Shown here piece after piece: positions 1 to 10,488 of a stretch of DNA of 64,000 nucleotides. Source of the DNA: Nageia nagi (taxonomy: Eukaryota; Pinophyta). The notes beneath the pieces are model-generated. The model ran no database searches. It was not told where the DNA came from and was given only the letters and a program-made list of their open reading frames with translations. Both the position numbers and the translations under genes were made by a program. Where the stretch lies: the NCBI GenBank assembly GCA_050084985.1, contig JBITNC010000001.1, positions 56,978,001 to 57,042,000 of the forward strand. Reading direction: 5' to 3'. Numbering within the stretch: position 1 is the first letter of the stretch; the number at the start of each line of letters is the position of its first letter.

Positions 1-1
1 C

Positions 2-3000
2 ATCCCCCATAGATGCTTTCCTACTCCTGAGTTGATAGAGTTTATAAAGGGGGCATTTGATCCTGCAACCAGGATAGTCAGAGACTTGCAAGGTAGAACT
101 ATCTTAAATTTGGATTCCATTTCAATAGCAAAGGCTTTTAATCCACCCTCCCCTATGCATTCCCTTGTGCACATTGATTGGTATATGACCCCTAGTTCCA
201 ATCTGAGAGCAAATATCATGGCCTAGCTAAATAAAAATGCAGCTGGGACTGTAAAGTTTATGGAGTTCCCCAGTTCTGAGCTCCCGCTCTCCAATTTTTC
301 TGCACATCTACAATTATTATTATCCATGTTGGCCATAGCAGTAGGCAAAAAGATAGATAGGTATCTCTCGCCATCAAAATTAGCTATTGCATACCAGATT
401 TCCCATCCAAACTCTCCTACAATGTATGACTGGGCTATCGCCCTTTCAGATGGAATATCTGAACAGTTAGAAAAGATTAGTGAGGGATTTAATTTTTCGT
501 ATGTGTCACACATTATTTGGATGATGATTCATTAGAATGCTGATGTTTTCAAGAATTTAACCTTGGTTCAGACTGATGAAAGAGGGTCTCAGAAGCCAGT
601 GGACCAATGGACTGAGGAGGTGAGGTCTTCAGCGGATTATTACTTCTTTGTAGAAAGCTTTTTGGTTCCTGCAATGAGTTTATTTACCCTCGTAGTTCCA
701 AGATTATCAACAGCTTCTAAGATTTACCTCCAGATACCACATGGAGAGACCGGGGACTGGTTCTTCACAAAGGAGGGGACTTTCATTAGGCTTTATGGAT
801 ATTCTGGGGCTCCTTTCTTACTACCGGTCCATGTAATGGATTGGGTTTTTAGCATGGAATATGCCAGATAAATGGATTATATAGATTCTAAATATGGAGC
901 TGCAATAAAGAAGAGGATAGTTTATGCCCTTCCTCATAAAGTGCACAACTTGGTGCTTCAAAGCAGGGGAGCAAATGAATAATTAAAAGGTAAATTGTTG
1001 AATTTAAAATTGAAAGAACTTAGTCAATATTTGCTATATGATTCGGAGGATATCTTTGGTAAGAGGTTGAGGGGCCAGCCCAACCCCCTGAGTTTCAGAG
1101 CTAAATCCAGGCTGGAGCTGCTTAAATGGCAAAACCCAAAACATGAAGACAAGGTAATGCCCACTGCCTTGATTACTAAAGATTTATTGCCACCGTGGTT
1201 GAGTTTTTACAGCAAAAAGGCAAATTTTGACCCAAAAATAGACTCCATCTCCAAAAAATCTTTGAAAACCTTAAGAGATCAGAGATGGAGTGAAGAAAAA
1301 ATAGTCGCCTTCACCCAGTACCGGATTGAGTCCGAAAATCAGAATACCCCTCTAGATTCTGATTTAGATGAGAAATTTGAGGAGATGTGGAGAATAGAAC
1401 ATCCTATAGACATCCCTGCAAGCAAAGGTTCAGATGATAGTGATGAGGAGGGAGAGCAGGGACCTATAATGTCCCAAGAATCAGCTCAGGAGGAGCGATC
1501 AAGGGAGGAACCAAGGAGGTTTCCATGGAAACAACAGCTAGGAGGCTCAGGAGGGTGTATACTATTAAAAGGAAAGTCCAAAAGGAGATGGCACCGCTCC
1601 CACCACCGCCAAAGAGAAGAAGAAGGAGCCCTACTCCATCAAGTACGCTCTCTACTCCCTCTTCCCCTGTTTCTCTTACTCCTGCTCTGTCTATTCCTAC
1701 CATGCCCATTTCCATTCCAAGTTCACTTCCACAAATTCTAGCAGCCATTCCAGCTTCACCCATCCAATCTCTCATAACACCACCACTGCCTATTCAATGG
1801 CAAAGCTCCCTGCCCCTCACATCCAGCCCACAAGTTCCCCCCATCATTAGTGTCACTATAATACTGTCATCACCTTTTCCATCTCCGCCTCCATCATCCT
1901 CTCCTCCATCCATTCCAGCTCTTCCTACTGTGGATCCATCTGGCAGTAGTGTCCCTGGGCCCAGTCAAGCTAGCCCCGTGACAGCAGCATAGCAGATCGT
2001 GGCCTCCTCCTCTTAGGAGTTGAGCACTGAATCTCCATTCATTATGATATCTAAGCAACAAGTATCTATGGATGGCATCATGCAGTAGTACCAACAAATG
2101 AAATAGGGATGAGATGCATGGATGCAGAAGCAGGTCAAGAAGCTCCCAATTCTAGATAATCCGGTAAGGCTTCAGACTTCAATGGATCCGAAGCATAAGG
2201 TGCTTGAAATGGCTATTGCCCAAGAACCCCAAGAAGGGAAAAGTGATCTCTCCTCTATGAAAACTCGGGTAAAAATTGACACATGAAGCATATCCCAGAG
2301 TGATAAAAATGAGCTCTTTCAAACTGCAGTAGACCTCAACATATCAAAGCTGACAAAATTGGAGGTCAAGTACAATAAGTTGCAAAAGGCCCATGAAGCT
2401 ATGAAGCAGCAGTTAGACACTCAAAATTAAAATTGAAAGCTACTAAAAATAATATATCAATTTTGAAGGCTAGTTTAGCGGTGGCTCCTACAGCAGACAC
2501 TTTGAGCCAGAAAGATGCCATCATATCTCAAAGAGATGCTAAGATAGCAGCCAGAGTAGCGGAGATTAGCGGTTTGAATGCCAACATAGCGTAACTCCAA
2601 TCAAGTATGAATGTGAATAAGGTAGACAAATCCTTTTTGTTAAATATAAAGAAATGATTTTGGGAGCTGAGGGCGCAGGAAATCAAAGATTTGATTCATC
2701 TGAGAGACCATGTAGAATCATGTTTATTAGAGCTCAAAAGGCTCGAGGTTGAGGTTGCCAGATGCGAGAATATTTTGAATCCCATCTTAGAATAGGCCAA
2801 GTAAGCAAATAAGATGCTGAACAGCCTCTCAAATGAAAAGCTACAGTCTTATAATATCAGTGATCGAGTGGAGCTCATGTCAACAATCAACTACCCAGTG
2901 AGGGGGAAATGGGTTTGTCAGGAGATCAAGAGTAATATCCTGCGTCAGACACAAGAAATGGAAAGCATGAGGTCAGAGATTCAGGGATTAAATGCATCTA

Positions 3001-3277
3001 GAATCCCAAGTTATGGAGAAGTGACGGTTCACTTGTCCCTGAAGCTGAGTTTTTGAGTGATCTACAGAGAAGGATTCAAAGGACTAATGACATTGATATG
3101 CTCCTAGTTTCATTTGATGAAACCAATTTGATAAAATTCTTTGATTCTCTGGTAGACGGTGGCTTTCACATTCAACAATTATTGAGAAAATATGCTCATG
3201 TGTCTTATCAAATTTTGAACACTACAGCTTTAGCCCATGCAAGGCTAAAGGATTTTTTCGGGATCCCCACAGACTAG
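2..3277 (+). pseudogene. Decayed plant transposon-type coiled-coil ORF, 5' end outside window
   Basis: One long reading frame enters from the left edge (frame of base 2) and runs to about 1540. It shifts to the frame of base 1525, shifts again near 2420 and near 3053, and ends at TAG 3275-3277. In order it shows a folded N-terminal part (about 330 codons, with the segment GRTILNLDSISIAKAFN), an acidic stretch near 1430-1460, a Pro/Ser-rich low-complexity linker (1600-1960), and a long Gln/Lys/Glu-rich coiled-coil region (2100-3000). The frame is cut by TAG 224, TAG 533, TAA 869, TAA 980, TAG 1990, TAG 2014 and further stops downstream, most of them one C-to-T change from CAG, CAA or CGA. The layout resembles the large 'putative plant transposon protein' ORFs associated with gypsy-type elements; that family link is from memory and unsearched. 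The product cannot be functional. Confidence 0.55.
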
Positions 3278-3599
3278 AGTAAGGTTCAGCAACTCCTGAG
3301 TATATAGAACTGAAGTTGATTCATTGATTCATTCAAATAAGATTTTGGGTTCTAAAATTTCTTTGTAATTGGTGAAATTTTCCCACAGATGTCGCCAAAA
3401 TGTATATTAATACATAATCATTACTCCAAGGTTTTTTGAAAGTATGATCACTTTCGGAGGTGACGTAAGCTAAGCATAATCACAATGGGTTTAAGAATCG
3501 TTTTTGAAAGTAATTGCTTCATTATGAAAGAAGAAAAGCCCCTCAAAGTTAATGTTGAGTAACCCAGGTTTCGGAAGAGATGATGTCAGTGATTTCAGG
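3278..3599. other. Non-coding spacer after the decayed ORF
   Basis: AT-rich sequence with no reading frame or recognised repeat. It separates the broken ORF from the tandem array and may be the untranslated tail of the same element. Confidence 0.4.
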
Positions 3600-4405
3600 C
3601 CTTAACCCAAAATCGGATCCTAGAAGTGAGGAGGTCAGCAAGGAGTGATCAAATAGCTGGAGCCGGTGAGTAAAATATTCTGGAAGTATGAAGATGACAT
3701 CACAGGGAGAACATGTTCACATTTTTGAATGAAATCGGGTTCCGAGATGATGAGGTTGGCAAGGGGTGATTAAAAAGGCCGAAGTCAGTAGATTAAGCAT
3801 TCCAGAATGAAATGATAAAAGCTCAGTTGTGGAAAAAATTAGGTTCTGGAGAAAGTGAGTAGAGCATTCAGAAATAAAGAGATGACATCACGGAGGATAA
3901 GATAGTCACATTTTGGTAATGAAACTGGGTTCCGAAGATGATGAGGTTAGCAAGGAGTGATCAAATAGCTGGAGCCGATGAGTAGAGCATTCAGAAGTAT
4001 GAAGATGACATCATGGGGAGAATGATGTTCATAATTTTGAATGAAATCAGGTCCCAGAAGTGATGAGGTCAGCAAGGGAAATTAATAAGCTGGGGTCAGT
4101 AAATAAAGTGTTCCAAAATGAAATGACGATGTCATAGAAGAAAGGCTAAAGCTCAGTTGTGGAAAAGCCTGGGTTTCGAAGAAAGTGAGTAGAGAGCATT
4201 CTGGAAGCATGAAGATGACATCACAGGGAGAACAACATTCACATTTTTGAATGAAACCGAGTCCTAGAGATGATGAGGTCAGCAAGGAGTGATCAAATAA
4301 TGAAGCTAGTGAGTAAAACATTCCAGAATGTAGAGATGAGAACAGCAAAGAGAGATCAAATAGCCAGAGCCAGTAAATAGAATATCTCAGAAGTGACAAG
4401 GACAA
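3600..4405. repeat. Complex tandem array, unit about 310-330 bp, roughly 2.5 copies
   Basis: The phrase GTCAGCAAGGAGTGATCAAA or a close variant recurs near 3633, 3945 and 4275. Each is followed by a GATGACATCA block (about 3688, 4001, 4212) and by an ACATTTTTGAATGAAA block. Between these lie longer sub-units with AGCTCAGTTGTGGAAAA (about 3822 and 4151). The repeat is therefore a two-part unit of about 110 plus 200 bp, present about two and a half times with strong divergence. No coding frame crosses it. Confidence 0.6.
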
Positions 4406-4927
4406 CGAGAAGTTAGATCATAGTCATCAAGAAGCCATATCATTTGCAATCTGCCCAGTTTTGTAATATTCTGCCAAGTGGCATATGTAGGTAGTATCAG
4501 TTAAAAGAAGGCTAGAATCTTGAAGCTATTTTGTAAACTTTCTATTCTGCAATTCTTATAATTATTGTTGCTTTAGTATAAGTATATGAAAATAAAGTGA
4601 AAGAAGGGTTGGAAGCCCTAGTATTGCTCTTTACATTTGTTCTCGAAACCTATAGTTTTTATCAGTAATATGATACCATCTTGACCTTTCTTGTCTAGCA
4701 CTAGTAATTGTCATTCTTAATTTGGTTACATCGTGGTAGCTTGGCTTGTTTCCTGAATGGTAATCACGAGCTGCTAGTATAATTGTGTCTGCTACATGGT
4801 AGAGTAAAGCTAGGAAACTATTAGAGAGTGAGAGCTTGTACTGTAGCTGTTACACTAGATTCAGACCAAGGTTTCACACACTGTGAAAGCCCGCGCTGAA
4901 CTAGTGATCCACCTTTGCTTTCTCTCT
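4406..4927. other. Non-coding, possibly retroelement terminal sequence
   Basis: No open frame. The piece around 4570-4620 (short TATA-like and AATAAAG-like words) has the look of a retroelement LTR R/U5 region. No partner LTR was found, so no element is called. Confidence 0.25.
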
Positions 4928-5046
4928 TGTTACCCTAAGCCTTTTTGCTTAAATTCCTCGCACTCTACTCCTTTTATTTTCTTTCCTGTTACCCTAAGCC
5001 TTTTTCTTAAATTCCTCGCACTCTACTCTTTTTATTTTCTTTCCTG
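4928..5046. repeat. Direct tandem duplication of a 59-bp unit
   Basis: Two adjacent copies beginning TGTTACCCTAAGCC, at 4928 and 4987, differ at only a few bases and a one-base gap. A third start (CTGTTAC) follows at 5045. The high identity indicates a recent local duplication. Confidence 0.8.
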
Positions 5047-5259
5047 TTACTTCTCCTACACCCAATGTATAAGGAACCAGGCTTCTCTGGAGATCAGACT
5101 GTCACCATAGTCTATTCTTGATTTACTTTGGTTAAGATTGTTCACGATGCATATATTACACAATCCTAATCAACAATTCTCTTTGTTTCCTCTACCTTTT
5201 TTATTCCTTACTTTGGTTAAATCTTCATATGTTTCATCCCCATTATTTTATTATTTTTA

Positions 5260-6417
5260 TTTTAGATTTTCCCCCATCTCTTCTTTTTCTTCTTCTTCTT
5301 CTTCTATGTTTCTTTTTGGTGTTCTAACTACTACTTCTTCTACTGCATATTGTATATCTTGCACTTGGGATATCATCTCATCATTTGTATTATCTTTATC
5401 ATTTATGGGTTCCTCCTAAGGATCTGATAAATTCAATAATCTATTTGTAATTAGATATGGTGTTGTATTCAATGGTATCCTTTTAAGGGATTTTTTCCTA
5501 CTATTATGTTTGAATCTTCATGATTATGTTAATTATTTGATTCCTAATATTTTCAAGTAAATTTATCATGGATTTATTTCCCTTTATCTTTCTATGGGTT
5601 GACATTTTTAGTTCTTTTATTCATTTTTCTTCACTTTGTGTTTAACTTCCTTTGAAGTGGATGTTGTTGTTGCTTCAATCTTGTTGGAAATTCTTGGTCA
5701 ATATGTCTATAGATTTTGAATATTGAGCAAGCTATTGGTTGTAAATCATATGATATTTATTGGACACATTCTCTTTTCTTATTCTTCATACATATTTGGG
5801 TTTTTAATGGCTTTGTAACATCAATATTTGTGCATAAAATTTGGCCTAGTTGAAGGCCACACTAGATCTTTTATATTTGTCTAAATATATGAATTCTCCT
5901 AGTGTGTTTTCTATACCTATTATAGCCTTACAAAACCATAAATCCAAAGGTAGGTTTGGTAATGTAGCCCACATTGGAACTAAATCAAATGATTTCTTTT
6001 TCAATATGAATCTTGCATACCATTTTTCAAATGCAAGCCACTTTTCCCAAACCATAAGGGTCCATTATCTAGTATCCATTCCAAATCCTCTTGTAAATAG
6101 AACTCAAAAAAAAGAAAATCACAATGGAGAGTTGCTGGATCTATAATACCTTTTATCAACCATTTTTTCTTTATCCATTTTTGTATATTTTCAAAAACTA
6201 GTCTAGCTCACATAAAGTTTTTTATAAGAGATAGATTCCTTATAGATTCAATTGTTTCATATGCTTCATCAAATATTATGATTCTATACATACCCTTATC
6301 ATATTCAACTTTATGTATTTTGACTGGTATGCTTAATTCAATTCTGCATGGTTCATTCTACTTTGTTCCTCCCAATACTTTGGGGGGTACCCCTCCTGAG
6401 TAGTGGGGGATCCATCA
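5260..6417 (-). pseudogene. LINE ORF1 remnant (DUF4283-type nucleic-acid-binding domain)
   Basis: Read from 6417 downwards, the minus strand gives, across frameshifts, a segment ending PPKYWEEQSRMNHAEL. It is followed by a DUF4283-like fold (WILDNGPLWFGKSGL, then PMWATLPNLPLDLWF and the GIENTLGEFIYLDK block at about 5850-6050). This is the order expected in ORF1 proteins of plant L1-type LINEs. The stretch 5260-5420 then gives an acidic Glu-rich tail that could be the C-terminus; that part is less certain. Several frameshifts and stops interrupt it. The start of ORF1 coincides with the insertion point of Copia A1 at 6418, so the LINE was probably cut by that insertion. The product would have bound LINE RNA; it is dead. 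Confidence 0.6.
5281..5305. repeat. TTC microsatellite
   Basis: A run of about six TTC units. Read on the minus strand it becomes a Glu run inside the hydrophilic tail of the LINE ORF1 remnant next to it. Confidence 0.75.
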
Positions 6418-6915
6418 TCTTGGAATGTATAATGCATTATTGTAAAGGTTATGTAATAATATTCTATGTAAGTTCACTAATACTTAAGGGAATCATTTGA
6501 TACCTTAAGTATTTAAGTGAATGTGATAATGTAACTTGTCCTACACTCCATGTCATGAGCATGCCCCTTGGGTAAAAGGATGTGCATGTTATGCTTTTGT
6601 ATATTAGATAAAAGGGTGATTCAAAGAGGGATTTTGGCCTATAAATAGAAGGATCCCTCTTTGTGGTCATACATCAATTTGTAGAGTAAATTTATGTTAT
6701 AGGATAGTGTTTAGGAGAAAATTTTAGGAGGATTGTAAGAGTTCATATTCATTAAGAAGTGGGATCTAGTTAGTGGATGTACTTCTAGTTGAAAAACCAC
6801 TTACATTTTGAGTTATCTTTGTGAGATTGCTTTGTGAATTATTTATATGTTATTTGTGAGCTTTCATGTGATCTTGGGAGTTTATAGTTGTTTAGTTTAT
6901 ACTTCAAATCTCTCA
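6418..6915 (+). repeat. 5' LTR of Copia A1
   Basis: It starts TCTTGGAATG (the second base mutated from the TGTTGGAATG seen in the sister LTRs) and ends ATCTCTCA. It contains the U3 hairpin at 6475-6519 and a TATA box (CCTATAAATAGAAGG, about 6638). It is followed after two bases by the primer-binding site. Confidence 0.9.
6475..6519. promoter_or_regulatory. Conserved U3 hairpin in the A1 5' LTR
   Basis: Arms AATACTTAAGG and CCTTAAGTATT enclose ATCA-TT-TGAT, and the outer CACT/AGTG bases also pair with small bulges. Equivalent hairpins occur at 14200-14244, 15470-15514, 44737-44781 and 52464-52508. Diverged LTRs carry different stems at the same place (62445-62481, 62668-62720). Confidence 0.75.
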
Positions 6916-6917
6916 TT

Positions 6918-6929
6918 TGGTATCAGAGC
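6918..6929 (+). promoter_or_regulatory. Primer-binding site (initiator tRNA-Met)
   Basis: TGGTATCAGAGC lies two bases after the LTR end. It is the standard plant retrotransposon sequence complementary to the 3' end of initiator tRNA-Met. Confidence 0.9.
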
Positions 6930-9504
6930 AACTTGGAGGCTCCTCTTCACATCCTTGGAGATTCTTCATCTTGAAGGTTTACCTACTCTTCATGTTAAGG
7001 TAAAACTAAAATAAGGTATAAATTCTTTCCTTATTGGTTAATTTTTGTGTATTACTTCATTATTATACTAACATACTTTATGAAGATGTGTTAGTTCATT
7101 TTTTTATATACTTAAAATGATGCATTTTTTTACTAACCTTTTTTTGGTTACAATTTTTATTGCTTAGCATATTGCTATTTTTTTTAAGGGTTAGTATATA
7201 TAAAAATTGCATTTTTTTGTTTCAAATAATATTGTTTTTAGAAATAATATTTTTTTTCCTAGCTCAAAAATAAAAGGGAAAATTATTATATTTTACAATG
7301 TTATAGTCTGAATTTGCATTTTTTTATAGCATATTTTATAATAAAAAAATGTAATCTTCTTAACACTATTATATGTGACAAAATAACAACCTCCTATTTT
7401 AAAATTCTACATAACTTTATTCATATATGATATTGGAATTACATCTACCAGGCCATTTGAATGCCCACAGGACATGGGAACAACATATCCTCTTATGGTA
7501 TCACCCTTTAAATGGTTAATGCATCCAGATTGCACAACATTTATCCTTCCCACTCCATGCCATTGATTATAGAATTGTCATTCTTTCCCTTTCTCCTTGT
7601 TGCATAAAAAAGAGGAGGGTTGCAAGTGCCACTAGCAAACCACCAATAGTAAGAGTTTGCTGAGAAGGTTGACCAAGTCTAATTTGCCAAGAGTTGCATG
7701 TTGCTTCCAGCTCAACCCCCTCTATTGCATAGCTCACTTTGTTGTCTATAGCCTATTCCTTTTCTCATATCCACATAGCTCCCTTGATCTCTTAGCCCCC
7801 TCATGACTCCCTTATTCTATCAGCTCCCTCATGTCTAGTTTGAACCCTCCTTTGCTAGCATTACCTTTCTTCTTATGCTTTCTATCTCGATAAGGACCAC
7901 CACTCATTTTTTATTATTTATGGTTTGAACCCTAAATTTTCTATACTTGTGGTTGTGTTTTTTGGGTAGTTCTTTGCCCTCCTTTGATTGGTGCCTCCCA
8001 CCTAGTTCCCTCTCCTCTTGAGCTTTGCTTTCATCTCTTCTCCTCCATGCACACTACTCCTTTTTTTTAATAGCTTCTTTTTAACCTATAGTTTTTGGGG
8101 CATTTAATTTTATTTGGAATTACTTGCAAACCATCTTTTTGAATTTAATGCATCTAGTAGCATTAATTCCTTTTGCAATGTATATTGCATTTTTTTAAGG
8201 CATTGTATGATCTTACCCATCATGAAGTGCTTTTAATCTTGCTTTAGATGTGTAGATGCCCAAAACTACATTAATTTTGAGTAAATTATCATCATTACTC
8301 TTCTACTTTTTACAAAATATGGCAAATTTGTTTTTTTACCTTCATAATTTACTTAGGCAAAAATTTTTAAGGTAAAACTAGCATTTTTTTATCTAAGTAT
8401 CTATTGAAGGGATCATGTTGCCTAAAAGTTTTTAAGTAAACAAAAAGGGGAGAAATTTTTACTATTTTTTACATAAAAATATTAGAATTTTTGTATGGAT
8501 GCATACCTTTTTTTTTATACCTCTCTAAGCATTTTTTAATGCAAAGTGGACTTATGCAAACTATGGGAATGATGCTTGCTTATTACTTAAATATTTTAAA
8601 GTTATGAGAATGATTTTTTTTTAAATCTTTGATGACTCCCTAATTTTTATTTTCTTATGCAAAATATGGAATGGAATTGTGCAAAATATGGACTTGTGTA
8701 AAGATGTCCTTTAGGGGTTAGTAAACAAAACCTATTGAACACTTAGGTTTCAAATTTTGAATGGATGATGTTTTACTTATGCTCTTTACTTCATGTTTCG
8801 CATTTTGATTTATTTTCTTATGTAAACAAAAATGCAAACATTGATATGATCAACCCCTTAAAATGAACAATTCGCATGTACATTTTGCAATATGACTTTT
8901 TTGGAGAGCCATGAGGTGAGGACAAACAGACTGGAGCCTTTAAATTTTATGATCCAAATGGTGAAAAGTTTGTATTTCTCAATTAGCTCTAATCCTCTAT
9001 TAGTCTAAACATAACTCTAATAAGTGGATAGGCATGTGTGTAGTGATACCACATGTCCACGCGTCAATTCAAAAATTATCCTGATAACCTAGGAGGATAA
9101 CTTAAAACTTAATCAAGATTAATAATTTGATCGATCCAATATACATCATAACCTTGGAAAATAGTAGGTACATCTCTTTGTGAGAGTATAATATTGACTA
9201 AGGTAAATTGATTGAGGATTGGTAGTACTTGAGCTCCTCTTGTGTGGGCATCTAGGTGAAGGCCTAAATTTAGGTAAGAAAATAAGGCTCGATAATATCA
9301 CTTTACATCTATGCTTCTTGAGATAAAAAAAATGTATTTAGATACATGGGTTATTATTTGAGTTGTAAAACATTTGCACTAGTGAAACAAATCATGCATA
9401 TCTTTTGTGTTAAAATTGACATATAGTTTTACTTGGTTAAAACTTAACATATAATATCGTTAATTGAACCATAAGCTTATTTTTTTCACATTCTTATGTA
9501 ACAA
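6930..9504 (+). other. Long untranslated leader of Copia A1
   Basis: About 2.6 kb between the primer-binding site and gag with no usable frame. Its two ends (about 6990-7440 and 8400-9480) align with the leader of copy A2. The middle (about 7450-8100, rich in CTCCCT-type words) has no visible counterpart there. Confidence 0.6.
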
Positions 9505-10488
9505 ATGGGAGATACCTTTTTACCCAAATACATTCTTGATGGTTCCAACTTTAGGATTTGAGAAATTTTGATAAGAGTTAAGTTGTAGGCAAAGAACCTT
9601 TGACAAATAATGAATGAGAACCTTGTACCTCCTATAGATGAGAAGGCACTAGAGGCACACGAAGAATGAGTTGGCAACCTCCATGATCTTCCGTATAGTT
9701 TCATATGATGTGCTCCAGATGATTTTCTTTTCAATTTTAGTAAAAAACGCTTGGGATAAGCTTAAGCAAATCTACCTTGGTTCAAAATTTTTAAGAAAGT
9801 TTACCATTCTCCAAAAGTTACTTCAATCTCATCAAGGGGAATATGAAAATGTCACTGTCTACTTAAATAAAATCATTAACCTAAGAATCCAACTTGTTGC
9901 TTATGGGTGCAATTAGATCAATGATGAGTTCATGGTCTTCATCATTCTCCAAAGCCTTTCTTAAAAGTTGGTAACTTTGTAATAGTTATGGAAATAAGGT
10001 TTGATGATGAAGAAGAAGTCTTCTCCCTTGAGAACCTTTCTAGGCTCCTTTTGAAACATGAGAAAACTTTTAGTAAAAAAGTGTTGATTTCTTCTTCTAA
10101 GAAAAATAATATTGCTTTTGGAGAAACCAAAACTCCTTTCAATAATAAGTTCAACCATAAAAAGAAATCTTATCCTTCTTCCTTCAAAAGGTTTGAGAAA
10201 AGAGATAATGGCAACAATAGCGACAGCAAGAATAATAGCAACAACAACCACTTCAAACAAAGAGATGGAAAAGGAAAAGTAAATAATCGATATCCTAAAG
10301 AAAAGTTTAATGGTGATTGTAACTATTGTGACATACAAGGTCACAAAAATGTTGATTGCTACAAAAAAAAAAAAGAGAAAAAGAACAAAAGTAATGGAAA
10401 TGTAAAGAATTTCAAAGGAAAGAAAAATATTCAAGCTAATTTTGTTGAGGTGCTCTACTCCATGTCTTACATTTTTTCATCCATTTAG
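9505..10488 (+). pseudogene. Copia A1 gag (capsid/nucleocapsid), broken
   Basis: Gag forms the virus-like particle and packages the element RNA. The ATG at 9505 begins MGDTFLPKYILDGSNF, matching the A2 gag start at 49460. Stops and frameshifts cut the first third. From 9988 a frame is open to 10488, with a basic, Asn-rich linker and an intact CCHC zinc knuckle CNYCDIQGHKNVDC (about 10315-10357) followed by a Lys-rich tail. The knuckle is intact here but damaged in A2. Confidence 0.8.

Noticed and set aside
1464-1775. 103-codon minus-strand frame
   Set aside because: Shadow of the Pro/Ser-rich linker of the plus-strand pseudogene.
4669-4676. TGGTATCA on the minus strand, possible primer-binding site
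   Set aside because: Only eight bases match initiator tRNA-Met, and no LTR pair or polypurine tract could be found around it.
5138-5419. 93-codon plus-strand frame rich in Phe/Ser
   Set aside because: Low-complexity T-rich sequence with a TTC microsatellite; hydrophobicity is a composition artefact.
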